In this document: in pieces, positions 48,414-60,387 of the stretch
Position numbering within the stretch: position 1 is the first letter of the stretch
Layout: every line of letters starts with the position of its first letter
DNA from: Udeniomyces pyricola
Taxonomy: Eukaryota > Basidiomycota > Tremellomycetes > Cystofilobasidiales > Mrakiaceae
Direction: 5' to 3'
NCBI GenBank assembly: GCA_039545295.1
Contig: BCIK01000021.1
Span: forward strand, 372,001 to 436,000
Length of the DNA stretch: 64,000 nt
Notes under the pieces: generated by a model
Told to the model about the DNA's origin: nothing
What the model saw: only the letters and a program-made list of their open reading frames with translations
The model's database searches: none
Translations under genes and position numbers: made by a program

Positions 48414-50310
48414 ATGTCCTCCTACCCCCCCACCCCTTACCCGCCTACTCAGCAGGCTCAGTCGACCCCTCCTCCCCCTGCTGCTGGAGCCGGCAACCCG
48501 ACCCCTCCAGTCTCGGCCGGAGCTGGCGCGTCCAAACCTGCCAAGGTCCTTCGACCCCAGCCTGGTACCTACACCCCGTACCAGCCTCATCAGTCTCATC
48601 AACCGCCCCCTCAGTTCGGCCAGCACCCATACGCGCCCCCGGTCAAATCGACGGCTGAGAACCCCGCGGTAGCGTTCGCCGAGCAGGCCCAGCTCTACAA
48701 TCGCAAGGTCCAGGGCCTCCTCGACCGGGTCACCCCATACCCGACCTATAGATGGATTGGCACCGGTGTCGCCCTTATCCTCTTCTCTTTGAGGGTCATT
48801 TACGGTCAGGGCGTAAGTCCCATATCCTTAGCTACGTGTACCATCTAAGTATTCCAGACGTTCTGGCCCGACCGGACGACGGCAACTAGTTAGAGAGAAT
48901 ACCGACGACGCGAGCAACACGAGATGCCAGCACTTTGCTTCGTTATCTTCGCGTCGTTCCGCGAGGTCTCTTCACTGGCTTGGACACTACATATTGTCCA
49001 GGACTCTTGACTAGCAAGCATGTGTCTCTTTAGTCTATGCTGGGTGCCCGAAGCGCATTTCTCAAACAGCCCACGCGTCGTATATGCACCCTTCAACTTG
49101 CCACGCGATCTTTTGCTTATACTTCTTTTGTGCTGCTACTTTCCTCGCCTTCACACACCTTGCGTTAAACAGTGGTACATCGGTAAGCTAGATTTCTCTT
49201 GGAGATCGAACCACTGATGACGAGTAGTGACCCCGAACTGATGCCTTGTATCAATTTTTTTTTCTTTCATAATCTCCGTCTCTCCAGTTGCCTGTATGTC
49301 CCTGAAGCTTCGCTTTGGCCTCACCTTGCCTCCACTCTTCGACCTTCGATGTTTCCTTGATATATGCTGACAGAGAGTTTCCTTTTCCTGCTTCGTGTCT
49401 CAGACGGTCTCTCCATCTTCCTTCTCAACATCTTCCTCGCCTTCCTCCAACCTAAATTCGATCCCTCAATCTCGCTCGACTTGAGTGAACAGAACATCGA
49501 GGAAGGTGGCGAGTCTGGCTCGCTCGACACCTCGCTCTCGTCCGACCTCAATCTCGGTGTCAAGGGACTTGGTGGAAAGATGCTCGGAATGCTTGGTGTT
49601 CAACCGGGAGAGGGTGGAAGTGGCAGTTCGGCGTTGGGAGATGGAGAGGAGGAGTTCAGGCCGTTCATCAGGCGGTTGCCAGGTTAGTGTTCAGTCCCAT
49701 TATGGTGTCAGGGTGTGGTTAATCACGAGGCACGGCAGAGAAAGAGCACAAATCGAGTACATCGCTATCACAGGGGTTGTATCATTGGACAGGCAGAATC
49801 TGGTTACTCATCACACGCAAGCATCTGTCTTTAAATCGGTTACTTCTCTCTTTATCTTCACTACATCTTTCACAGAGTTCAAGTTCTGGCTCCAAGCTAC
49901 TCGAGCGACTGGCATCTCGCTTCTCCTTACCCTCACGCGAGCGGCCGATATCCCTGTTTACTGGCCGATCCTGCTCATCTACTTCCTCACGTGAGTTGGG
50001 TGGCCTTCTGTTGCTTTCCTCTCTGCAAACAATTCATCGGCTTCGTTATGGAACCTGACCCCTCGTTGCTTCCTTTGTCCTCCGTATCGCTGGCTCATGT
50101 GCTGTGTAGTCTCTTCGGATTGACCATGAGGCGACAGATTCAGCACATGGTCAAGTACAAATGTTCGTATACCATGCCTTGTCGAAGACTGTCCCTTCAC
50201 CAGTGCGTGTTTAGCGTGCCGTCTGACCGTTCTGCCCAAATGCCCGTACTACAGACATTCCCTTTGACCTTGGTCGCAAGGCCAAGTACGGTGGCAAGTC
50301 TAACAAGTAA
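48414..50310 (+). CDS. RER1: RER1, retention/retrieval receptor for ER membrane proteins
   Basis: Rer1 is a four-span cis-Golgi protein that returns ER membrane proteins (for example Sec12) in COPI vesicles. Seven exons were read: 48414-48812, 49173-49182 (10 nt), 49288-49293 (6 nt), 49404-49682, 49876-49990, 50110-50162 and 50255-50310. The tiny exons spell WYI and VA. Together they rebuild QGWYIVAYGLSIFLLN, the conserved core. Other motifs: RVTPYPTYRWIGTGVALILF, FLAFLQPKFDPS, EFRPFIRRLPEFKFW, IPVYWPILLIYFLTLFGLTM, RRQIQHMVKYKYIPFDLGRK. The protein has an unusual Pro/Gln-rich N-terminal extension of about 80 residues and an acidic/Gly insert of about 45 residues in the loop before EFRPFIRRLPEF. 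The last residues, GGKSNK, are basic, as is usual for Rer1. Confidence 0.95.
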
Positions 50311-51034
50311 TGGACGAGTTCCCAGGCTACCTCGAGAGGGTCGACGCAAGAGGCGCATGAAGACAAGAATCAAGACTAGAATCCCAGAACGCTGCCTTTT
50401 CTCATCCATTATCCTACATGCTGATGCTGGCCTCTTTCCAGTTGACCTTTCATATTTTTCATCCCATGACGTTTTCTTTACCGATTGTCCCTTTTCCTTT
50501 CTCTTTCCTCTTATTTCCTCTTCTGCGTGTAGATCCCTCTTCTTCATCCTCACTCGTCTACATCTCTGCGGACCACTCCGCTTTGCTCTTCGCTCATTTC
50601 TTTGTGCCTCAACTCGCTCTTCTCCCTTGATCTGTCTCTTTGGGCATTCTTTTTTTCGGCTGTTGGCCTTTCCTTACATATTTCTCTCTCTTTCTCTCTC
50701 TTCTATCCTAAAATTAACTCCTCGCTTCTTATGGCTTCACACCTATATGTCCAAGCTCTACCTGACGGACATCATCACGTTTATGTGTTACTGATCATAC
50801 TGCTTCAGTTGGCTGACAACATTCGAGGGTTTCTTTTGCAGCGTCCATGCACCCGCTGGCTGCTTCTCATGACGCGATTACATTCATCTCAACTTTGCAT
50901 TCTCTCAACCGCCGTCAGCTTAACTCTCCACAGGTTTTAGCAACGAAATCCCACCTCTTCGTGTCGTCGACGAATGCGTCACAAGCTCGGAGTCACGACA
51001 TACAACCATCAAGATCAACCATACAATGCACAAT
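50311..51034. other. Convergent intergenic region (RER1 / MDR reductase)
   Basis: These 724 bases hold two 3' regions, with pyrimidine-rich sequence on the plus strand (about 50440-50720). No gene was recognised. Confidence 0.6.
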
Positions 51035-52923
51035 TTAACGCCTGACCCGAACGACAAGCCGCCCAAACCCTGCAGTGCCTGCTCGAAGCCGGTCGAGTCC
51101 ACTGTTGACAGCCTCCTCAAGATCACCCTCAATCACCTCGATCGGAGGAAGCGTCAACGCGTCCTCCGCCATCAGGTCTTCCAGCAGCTGCATCAATGCG
51201 CTTCCGACCGCAGGGTTCGTGTGGAACGTCTTGATTGGCTGGCAGGGCGTAGTTGGAAAGATTTAGACAAGCCCCACGCGATCAGCTAACGGCACAGGAC
51301 GGCTACAGACATTTGCTTTTGGAGACTCTACACCCGATTGATACTCACCACGCTACGAGTAACAACCTCCCCTGTGGCTGACGGGAGGCCCGAGAGTCCG
51401 ACTAGGCACGAATCTTTGTGGTTTTGCAGCGCGCCCAGCGCATACGTTGCGGTCGTTTTACTAACGCAATCGATGGCCAGCCGGAGAGATCCGTTGGTGA
51501 TCTCTTTGATGCGTTCGACAGCTCGGTCTGGATCGGATCGGTCGATGAAGTGGGCTGTGGAACAAAAAGTCAACGGTCAGCCTTGCTCAATGCTGAATTA
51601 TGGTTCACATTGTTGCTCTAAAGCTGCTGACAGATGCCGAGTTTTTTGTATCGATTAGCGTGGGACTGGAGTAAGAAGGTGGATAGAAGGTCAGTCACTT
51701 CTTGGACGAGGGGCCAGTGCGTTGGATCGTGCAGGCTCCGGGCTCACAACCGATAACGTCAAGGAGCACTCACTTGACTCGCGACGACGATGACCTCAAG
51801 TCCTGCATGCTTTCCGAGCTGAGAGGCGAAGAAGCCGGATACCGTTCCTCCGCCCCAGATGAGCAGATACTCCTGGCCTCCGGTTGGAGGACTAGCGATC
51901 AGAGAAGTGATGGAAGCCACGTCTTTTTCCGCTGTTGTTCATTGGCCATGAACCAGGTTCTCAAAGTCAGTCCACAAAGCCTGACAAATATCGGTTGTCG
52001 AAAGGGTAGAGTGAGGTATTAACGAACCATCTTCCAAACTAGATTCGTATCGCTCCTCTCCTTCGGCACCGATGAAAAGGGCACGCGGCTCGAAGCTACG
52101 TATGCGAACGCCCAGGGCGGACCCTAGCGCCAACGCTGCCGCTACAGCACCCACGCCTGCAAGAACAAAAAGGTCAAGGTAGCGGAGGAAATAGAGGAGG
52201 AAAGAGAGACGCGAAAAGGACAGAGTCAGCCAGTCGTGAGCTGTGGCGCGCCTAGTCAAAAGCAGACAACCGAGGAGACAATGTACCGATGGCGGCGCAT
52301 TCCTCGATGGACGAATCCTTGGGCACGAGGCCGAGCGAGCTTTCTGACGCGATGGCAAAAGATTGGAAACTGGATGTTCGGTAGTCTCGGTATTGGGTCG
52401 ATGGGCCAAAGACGGCATCACCAACTTTAAGGCGAGAAACGAGGGTTCCGACTCGGACGACTGTCCCTGCCAAGTCTCGACCATTGAGGGCGGGAAGAAC
52501 GGGCAAACTAGTGAAGCAAAGGTATGAATTTCGTGTGATTAGTCTCAATTGGCCCCCCATCACGTCCTTTTTTTCGGCGGTGTAAGGCAAGGCCCAGATA
52601 GCTCCACTGAACAGAGCGGACCGGACGACTCACGCAAAATTGTAGTCGGCACTCTTGTGGTCTCTGAAAATTCCGTAGATGACATTCAAGCTTGGTCAGA
52701 TGGTGTCTAGTCGCAAAGTGAACGAACGACGCGATGACCAGGTACGAGCTCTTTTCAGTCGGCGAATTACGTACACTGGGTTTAGACCGATGGCCTCGAC
52801 ACGGACGAGCACCTCATAAGGGGTATGGATTTCTGGCAGAGGGATCCGAGCAAGGGAGTAGCGTTGTCTAGGACCATGGAGAAGCAAGGCATCTTGGGTT
52901 TGGAGACTCGATGTGTCGGACAT
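51035..52923 (-). CDS. Zinc-independent medium-chain dehydrogenase/reductase (enoyl reductase/quinone oxidoreductase-like)
   Basis: These enzymes use NADPH to reduce activated C=C bonds; fungal members include the trans-enoyl reductases of polyketide clusters and many stand-alone enzymes. The start MSDTSSLQTQDALLLHGPRQ lies at 52923. The GroES-like half has PYEVLVRVEAIGLNPVDHKS, ADYNFALPVLPALNGRDLAG and KVGDAVFGPSTQYRDYRTSS. The Rossmann half has LLIWGGGTVSGFFASQLGKH followed by AGLEVIVVASQ, and AIDCVSKTTATYALGALQNH. The C-terminal piece is GLDRLRAGTAGFGRLVVRVR. The catalytic-zinc Cys/His set is absent. About eight exons were seen; boundaries in the middle (51590-52050) are approximate. It is divergent from a flavin monooxygenase over 480 bases, which suggests a two-gene oxidative unit; the substrate is unknown. 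Confidence 0.87.
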
Positions 52924-53403
52924 GGCGTGAAGGATGATATGAGGGGATGAATATTAGGGGAAGGAAAGCTGGATCGGAAGGAAAAGGGATGACAGGCGAC
53001 GTTTCTTCTTTCTTTTTTTTTTTTTGCACAAGTGTCGATTGGTATGCTTTGTGGAAAGCAGGGATGATACATTCAAACTCTGACCCGGTCTACGTGCGTG
53101 CGAGAGCCAAGGAGGATGATGAGCGATCAAGGAAGAAAATCGCCATTGGCATGGCGCCATAACGGGACATGGAGCGCGAGGATGAGTCGGTCAACGCAAG
53201 AGCTAGCCGGCCTTGTCCGATGGCTCGTTTTCCACTTCCTTTGGTCGGTCTTGCAAGAGCTTTTCCACAGTATTTGCGCTGACATTGAATTCCCCTCTTC
53301 TTGATTAGTTCTTGCACATTCCTCATCATACCCATCAGTCCTACTCTGGCTATCACCTCTTCTTTTCTTCCGTTCCGTCCAGTTCCCCATCACACTCTCC
53401 GCC
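52924..53403. promoter_or_regulatory. Divergent promoter between MDR reductase and flavin monooxygenase
   Basis: These 480 bases separate two starts. A T run lies at 53013-53025. No named site is clear. Confidence 0.5.
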
Positions 53404-56323
53404 ATGACTTCTTCATCACCCAACCTCAGCCCTGCAGCTCGACCTCTTCGCGTCGCCATCGTCGGAGGGGGTATGTCCGGCTGTGCCCAAGCCATCGGCC
53501 TCCACACCTCACTCGGTTCACGCGTCGAGCTGACCGTGTTTGAAAAGAGATCTAGCCTCGGTGGTGTTTGGCGAGATGCGACCTGGCCTGGAGCAGGTCA
53601 GTCCCCGGTTTCTTTCGTCGAGCGCGCAGCCAGCGAAGGGGAAGGCATCGACACTGCTCACTTCGGACTGGATACGGAGAAACCATCATCCATCTTAGCT
53701 TTCATGCCGATTCCAAGCTGACCTGTCTCGATCTATCCGGTCACCTCTCATTTTCCATCCGCGTTTCTACGCCTTTGCATTTGCCATGTTTTAAAAAGGC
53801 GTGGACGTTCCTATCCACCTCTACTCGCTTCATTCGGATCCCAAAGCAGATTGGACGACCACATACGCTTCCCAACCAGAGGTTCTCGCCTATTGGCAAG
53901 GTCTGGTCGACAAGTATCAGCTCCGAGATAGGTTCAGGTTCGATACCGAGTACGTTTCGTCGCAATGGCACGACGCTACCCAATCACATACCATCACCCT
54001 TCGCCGTTCAGACGGCTCGACCTACGAACATGAAGCAGAAATAATCATCTCGGCGAACGGTACGTCGCGATCCGAAAGATGGAACCCACGCAGCAACAAG
54101 CTTCAATCAGACTTAGTGATGACTGATGATGCTTTCGTTTTTGCCTTCTTTCATGGCTACAGGACCTCTATCGACACCTCTTCTTCCAAGAATCCCTGGG
54201 ATTGATTCCTTCAAGGGCATCTCGTTCCATAATTTGCGCTGGGATCCTACTGTGGACTTTACTGGCAAATCGGTCGCCGTTCTCGGTTCAGGCTCATCTG
54301 CCATCCAGTTCATCGTCAGTCGACAAGTCCCTCTCGGATAACAGCAAGGTGTAAACATTGATCGTCAACTCAAAACATGATACTGATAATTCTGTATGGT
54401 GGGATTGTCTGCTGTCTAGCCGGGATTGGCCGAGATTCCTGGCGTTCGCCTAACGCAGTTCATACGCAGCGGTGGATACTTTATCCCAAAGAGTACGCAG
54501 TGCACCTCCTCCCTTCGTTTCTGAACAAGCACGTAGCGGTTATAGAAACTGAGCAATGTTGTTGGTCACCATCTAGTTAATACCCAGTACACGCAACTCC
54601 AGATTTTCGCTTTCAAATACTTGCCGTTCGCTCGATTCTTCCATCGGTTCTATCTCTTCCTTGATGTGAGTCATCGTCCCTTGCCCAAACCGATCCGGAT
54701 GTCATGCCTCACAAGTGTTCTTCGGTTCCAGTCTCAACTTCGCTCTTGGTTTCTCCCCTCGATTTTTTTTTAGAGCAATGATCGATGGCGAGCCCGTAAC
54801 GAGCCAGCTGTGCGACCGACAGCAGCCGAAGTCTCGCTTCTCACTTACCTTCGGGCCGAAGCTCCAGCCAAGTACCTCGAGTTAGTCACCAAACACACAC
54901 CCTTTCTCCAAAGAGGATATCACCATGTATAGTATCGCTGATGTTGACGTGATGGGTCGCTTTGTTTTAGTGTGTTGACCCCGAGTTATCCTTTGGGTTG
55001 CAAGCGACCGGCGCTCGACTACGGTTGGCTGCGGAGTTTGCATCGACCCAACGTCGAGCTCGTCAACACCCCCATCTCTAGGATCACCGAAACCGGACTC
55101 GTCACATCCGACGGACGAGAGCACTCGTTCGACATCATCGTCTACGCAACCGTACGTGTGTCGAATCCATAGCTTTCATGTCTGCAAGGATGGGCGGAAA
55201 CGTATCAGTCATCACTTGACGTCTGACCCAGATTTCGTTGACGTCTTTGCCTTTTAGGGATCGAATGTGGCTGAGCACGGCGTCGGCGTCAACATTGGTC
55301 TCAAGGGCCAAGATGATCTCGATCTACAGACCTATTGGAAAAAGATTGGTGGACCTCAAGCATACCTTGGCACCTCTGTCCCTCGCGTGAGTTCGATGGG
55401 AACCTCACCTCGCTCGGAGCGAACCCTTGAGAACAAGCAAGCTGACTTTCCTGCGCTTCTCCCGTTTTTTCTTCTTCTTTTTTCTCGTCAACACTGGGCA
55501 ACTTTTCTTCTCTACATGCTTTTGAAAAATTTAGTTCCCCAACTTCTTCAGTATTCTCGGACCTAACGCTGTCTGTGGTAGTTGGGGTTACACGATCGGT
55601 TGCAAGACCGCTTTCAACGTTCTCCTTATCAAATCCATGCTCCAGCACGGCATCACCTCCCTTCAACCCTCGCAAGAGGCGTTCGAGGTACACAACAAGG
55701 ACGTTCAGCATCGATTAAGATACTCGACTATGAATTCGACGACATGCACCAACTGGTGGAGGACTGAATCTGGTAGAATTACGGTCCCTAATTGGATGAC
55801 TGGTTGTGAGTAGATGGGATATGGTTTTCTCTTCTTTCTTTCTTTTTTTTTTTCCTTGTTGTTCCACTCCTTTCTTCTTGTGTCCCCTTTTCATCAAGCT
55901 AAGACCCGGTCACGTTCTTTATGCTCCTGATACACAGTCCAATTCGCTCGGGTCCTGCGACGAGTTCGATGGGACGACTGGGTCGCCGTGGGTCCGACTG
56001 GACCCGACGGTAAGCTGTCCACCATCCCCGTAGCCTCCATCGTCCGCCGACAAGCCAGGCTCAAAGCCATCGGTCTCTTGGCCTTCGTATTGAGTTTGGC
56101 GACGGTCGCGTTCACTCAGACTCCAAACTCGTCAGTATTTTGTTTGTTTCCAGGCGTTGTCTTTTCGTCTCGTCACAAGACGTATTCGTGTTTGCCTTTG
56201 TCTCCTTTTTTGGACTGGAGCTGACGTTTTGGGAGTGCTGGTTTTACATCTGCTTCACGCTCAAATAGGGTCGTGAACCAAGCTTTCGAGGCGGCTCGCT
56301 CCGCTTTCCACTCTCTGGCTTGA
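53404..56323 (+). CDS. Membrane-anchored flavin-containing monooxygenase (Baeyer-Villiger type possible)
   Basis: It is a two-dinucleotide-fold flavoprotein monooxygenase using FAD and NADPH. Start MTSSSPNLSPAARPLRVAIV at 53404. The FAD site is VAIVGGGMSGCAQAIGL, followed by ELTVFEKRSSLGGVWRDATW and PGAGVDVPIHLYSL. The motif between the folds is FKGISFHNLRWDPTVDFTGK, with the second fold VAVLGSGSSAIQFIPGLAEI. Further segments are LTPSYPLGCKRPALDYGWLR, IIVYATGSNVAEHGVGVNIG, YLGTSVPRFPNFFSILGPNA and VRWDDWVAVGPTG. A C-terminal hydrophobic helix LKAIGLLAFVLSLATVAF followed by a short tail ending SLA suggests a tail anchor. About eleven exons were joined. Basidiomycetes have many such enzymes; ketone or amine substrate cannot be decided. 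It pairs with the divergent MDR reductase. Confidence 0.88.
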
Positions 56324-57013
56324 TCCAAGATTGCATCGTTTTTTTGGTTTTCTTTTTCGCTATCGGTTTTTTGGAGGATGAATGAAGCAGGCAAGACGAT
56401 GCTTCTCAGACGTAAAAGGCCACAGTTGATTACTCGCCTTCTCTATATCCCTTCTGCCTCTTGGAGGTTTCTTGCGACTGTCTATCTAGTATCAGCTAGC
56501 CACGCTCACTTCTCCCTTTTCAAACATTTCGGCTTTCCATCCCCCCCCCCCCCTTCTTTTTTTTTCCTCCTCTGAGACCAACCTGCAACCGCTGATTTTT
56601 CTCCCATCACCCCCGCCCATCTTTCCAATCATCACGGTAGCCAACCAGCTTCTTTTTCGTCTCTTCTCACATCCTCTGTCCTCATCATACCTCCTTCTGT
56701 CCGTTTCGAATGTCTCCTATTCGTCATACTCTGCATCTCCTCCTCTAGGGTCTCCTGTTTTCTTTTCCTTCCTTTTCCTTCTTCTTTTTTCGTTCGTCGT
56801 CCCTTCTTGTTTCTTTATCGTCTCGGTATATCTCTCGTCCGCTTACGAAATCTGAGACCGCAAGAATATCGTGTTAAGATGCATGATTCTTTGTTGATGC
56901 CAGCTGCTGGCAGTGCGTCGAAACCCAAGCTGGAACAGATATCATCTACATGAGAATCAACCATCTATCCCGATCTAACGTATCCCACTCGGCTTTTATT
57001 CTACAAACAATTC
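56324..57013. other. Convergent intergenic region (FMO / glycosyltransferase-like)
   Basis: These 690 bases contain pyrimidine-rich sequence and a C run near 56540-56551. No gene was recognised. Confidence 0.6.
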
Positions 57014-60000
57014 TCAGGGAATCCTTATACTTTCACTTTCAGTCCCACCGACGGTGCCAGGCTCACACCAACCCAACCCAGCTTGTAGACCTTGTTCTCC
57101 CCTCCCACATCCGACGCTAAACCCCCACGGAAACACATACCCTCTCTGACCCCTCTCGAACCTCCCAACTAATCCCCCACCTTGAAGACCTTCCCCCCCA
57201 ACATCACCACCTCCTCCTGCTCCTTCTTCTTGTTGTTCCACATGACCCGGTTTAATGCTCGCATACGGTCCGAGAACCCGATCGACTTTCTGAAGCCCCG
57301 TCAGGTGCGCACGCGCATACCGAAACCCGAGGATCGCTTTCCGTTGTAGTTCGGCCGGAGGACCCGTGAGGGCGGTGGAGACCTTGTCGTGGATAAGGGA
57401 GAGCGAATCGGTTGGAAGAAGAGGGATGATGAACTCGGAGAGCTCGTCTGGGGGGGGGGGGGGGGGGGGGGGAAGAGAGAAGGGAAGAAGGAGGGGTATC
57501 AGGCAAAGAGATCATAAAGGATGTCGATTGGTCAGGTTTGGGTTCCGGAAGAAAGCAAGAAAAACAAAATAATCGTGGCGACAGGAAGAGGCATTTGGTT
57601 GGAGTTGATGATTCCATCAATCACCGATATAATCCATCAAGAAAACAAGACAAGATAGAGAGAGAGAAAAGAAGAAGCAAAAAACTGCAGTCATGGGGCG
57701 AAATGAATGTACGTACTCTCCATATCGCTTGGGATGTCTGCCGCAATGACACATCCACTCAACATCGCCTGGACATATCTGGTTCAGGGTTTCGTTCGTT
57801 CGTTTGGGACAATGAGAAAAAAGAACAAGAAAGAATCGAGAATAGAGAGCAAAAAGGCAGACAATCCGTGGTGAGCCAGGTCATGTTGTGAGCACTCCAT
57901 CTCCTTGGCCAACTCCATCCTATATCTTCTCCTCTCATCCCTTCTACCTTCACCTCTTTCTCTCGCCAAAGGAAAGGTTAAACGCCAAGAGAATCGCCCT
58001 GTCATACTCACGTAGCCTTCAACCTCCTCTTGTTCCCGCCCTCCAACACGCACACCTTGGCCTCTCTCATGGCTTTCGCAAGGTGAGCTCGCCGCTCGCC
58101 GACCCAACCATGTAACGCCGAGGAAGGATCGTACGTCTCAGGTGGTTGGACGGAAAGTGAGGAAAGGGTGTCATGAGCGGCCGAGGTGAAGAAGGAAGAG
58201 AACCATGAGCGGAGGGGGACTGGGGAAGACGGTTGAAGGTGCGATATTGACGATGCGGGCAGCGAGCGATAAGGCGTTATAAGAGTCGTGTTGCTAGAAA
58301 GAATGGTTTGAGAAAGGACTGTCTGGACCGAAGGCGATAGCCTATATGCTTGAGGAGGTAATGTCGAAAGTTCCATATCTAGGTAGAGAGAGAGAAGCGA
58401 TCTCATGTGAGCTGAAAAGATATATAACAAAACCGGGGGTTGATATTTGCAAAGCCCCCTCCCCCCTCTTTTTCCCCTCCCGCCCCCCCTACTTGATAAG
58501 CGACGTACCATCTTCATCCAAGTCAACGTTGTCTTCTGACCGAATGGCGTCCAATCCCTCCTCGAAAAAGACTGCGTTGTGTCGCTTGAGGGTCCAGTCG
58601 GGGAGGGGGTAAAAGTCCCAAGGGCTTAAAGTCGGTTAAAGGATGACCCCAAAGAAAAAGTAAGTCGAGCAAAAATGGAGGTTAGTGACGCAGAAATGAA
58701 ACGCGTCAGTCTTGTCAGAGTGAATCAGCTGAAGAGCAACCCTCATCTGCAAACCCTTCGAAGCATCTTCTCCCTCTCCTCCTACGAAGGCCTTCCTTTC
58801 TCTCACCCCAACTCCCATCTTCTTAACCGGTACTCTCTAGCAATGTCCTCACTTTGCAGCGTTCGGACTATGAGCGAATAGATGCATCTCGTAACCGGGG
58901 TAACGCGTCGACGTTTGGTTGTAGGTAAAGCTTTCCAAGAGTTCGGATGCATAGCTGAGGCGATACAGCGAGTAGAGGAAAGAGGTGGTGGAAACAATGG
59001 ATATACCAAGAAGTGAACATGAATAATGAGCAAACATGGGCCAAAACAGTGCGTTGAAAATACATCATCCGAGATGTCGAGTAACCTACCGAGAGAGAGT
59101 GATGTTTGCCTGGTAGGGGTACCATGCGTCCATGCAAGCTTGGCCTGGACAATCGTCAATTTGACTATCAATTCGAACACGTTGCAAAATGGAAGCAGGT
59201 TTTGAGCATACATGGGCATCATTAATGACGTGTATCACTTGATGCATTCGAGCAGCGTGTCATCAGAAGTGACAGTATCGAAGGGCTTGAATACAAGCGT
59301 ATGGGAGAGACTCACTGGATGAGTAGTGTACCGCAACCTGGACTGTCCATCAATGGATCGTTGGCTAAATGGGCGGGAGGCAGACAGGATTGAAAGGTCA
59401 ATGAGAGGGGAGCAAGGCAACAAGAATGAAGATGTATTGGTTCTTTTGTTCCTCTTGTTGGTTGTTGTTCAAAAGGTCTCTAATCACAAGGCTTCCCTCC
59501 GATAAACTATCGAGGGAAAAAGCATGAGACACAGAGTGAGAAAGGAGTGCTAGGGAAACAAAAAAGCGTACGTTTGAACCGAGCCCAGGTCCAAACGGCA
59601 TCCCAATATCCACATCCCCACTTGCGTTCCAGGTTGACACTGATAGACTCGTGGGGATCCCACCCGGACCAGCCGGGACCATAGACGGAGACGTGTAAGC
59701 CTGGATGGCGAAGGGCCGCGTCGATGAGGTCGTAGACCTGTGTGCTGCGGGAGAAGCGATCCGAGTATGGCAGATGTGGGATCGAAGGGTTCGATGGTGA
59801 GATTGCTATCGAATGTGAGTGGATGAGTGAGGAGATGTATGTTTGAAGGTCTCACGAGTCGCGATGAGAGTAATCTGGGAGGTGTGAGCCATACATATAC
59901 AATTAATTCAAGGTGAGGGGTGGATGAGCTTGTGGTCACATGCATCTTGTTCTCGCAGCAATTAACTCTGCCAAACCAATGCCAAGCCTTCAACTTGCCG

Positions 60001-60387
60001 TCCTCAACGGTCGGACCTCTCTAGGCTCTCTCTTCCTCTGAGTCTCCTAGCCGGCTAAACGAGCCAAAGTGCAACAGTCCGAGTAATGAACAGACGTCTC
60101 GTACCTGTCAGAAACAGCAATCGCTTGATCCTTCCCCCACTTGCGCCATCCCACTTGACACTGCCATCAAAGTCCCACGGCGAGAAGCCGACGTCGTCTG
60201 GGTTGCCGTACCAACTTGGGAACCGTCCTTGGACGGGTCGTTTGGCGTTGAGGGCTCTTTGGGCTGCGAGAGTTGCGCGAGAAGAAGCGGATAGGGAGTG
60301 GGTGTACAAGAGACAGGCCGAGAGCGTGAGGAGGACGAGGATGTGTAGTGGACGGTGGGAGCGTAGAGTCGGAGGAAGGAGAGACAT
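57014..60387 (-). CDS. Type II membrane protein, putative glycosyltransferase
   Basis: The start at 60387 opens a short basic tail and a signal anchor, HILVLLTLSACLLYTHSL, typical of Golgi enzymes. The lumenal part reads LLFLTDYSHRDSTQVYDLID (joined over two introns), RHPGLHVSVYGPGWSGWDP, CGYWDAVWTWARFK, CMDAWYPYQANITLSRYASE and RYPGYEMHLFAHSPNAAK. The last third has MREAKVCVLEGGNKRRLKA, YVQAMLSGCVIAADIPSDME and NELSEFIIPLLPTDSLSLIH, which resembles the donor-sugar half of GT-B glycosyltransferases. The C-terminal tail is Gly/Glu-rich. One junction, between about 59330 and 59230, could not be closed with standard donors in frame, so an unusual donor or an error is possible. One acceptor is preceded by 24 consecutive C. 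The exact GT family and sugar are not known. Confidence 0.68.
57449..57472. repeat. G24 homopolymer (C24 on the coding strand) directly before an intron acceptor
   Basis: Twenty-four C on the sense strand run into CAG and the exon beginning ACGAGCTCTCC. They form the entire polypyrimidine tract of this intron. Confidence 0.85.

Noticed and set aside
52696..52923. Reading the MDR reductase first exon through its donor
   Set aside because: The frame loses the conserved NPVDHKSADYNF segment, which is restored by splicing at GTACGT.
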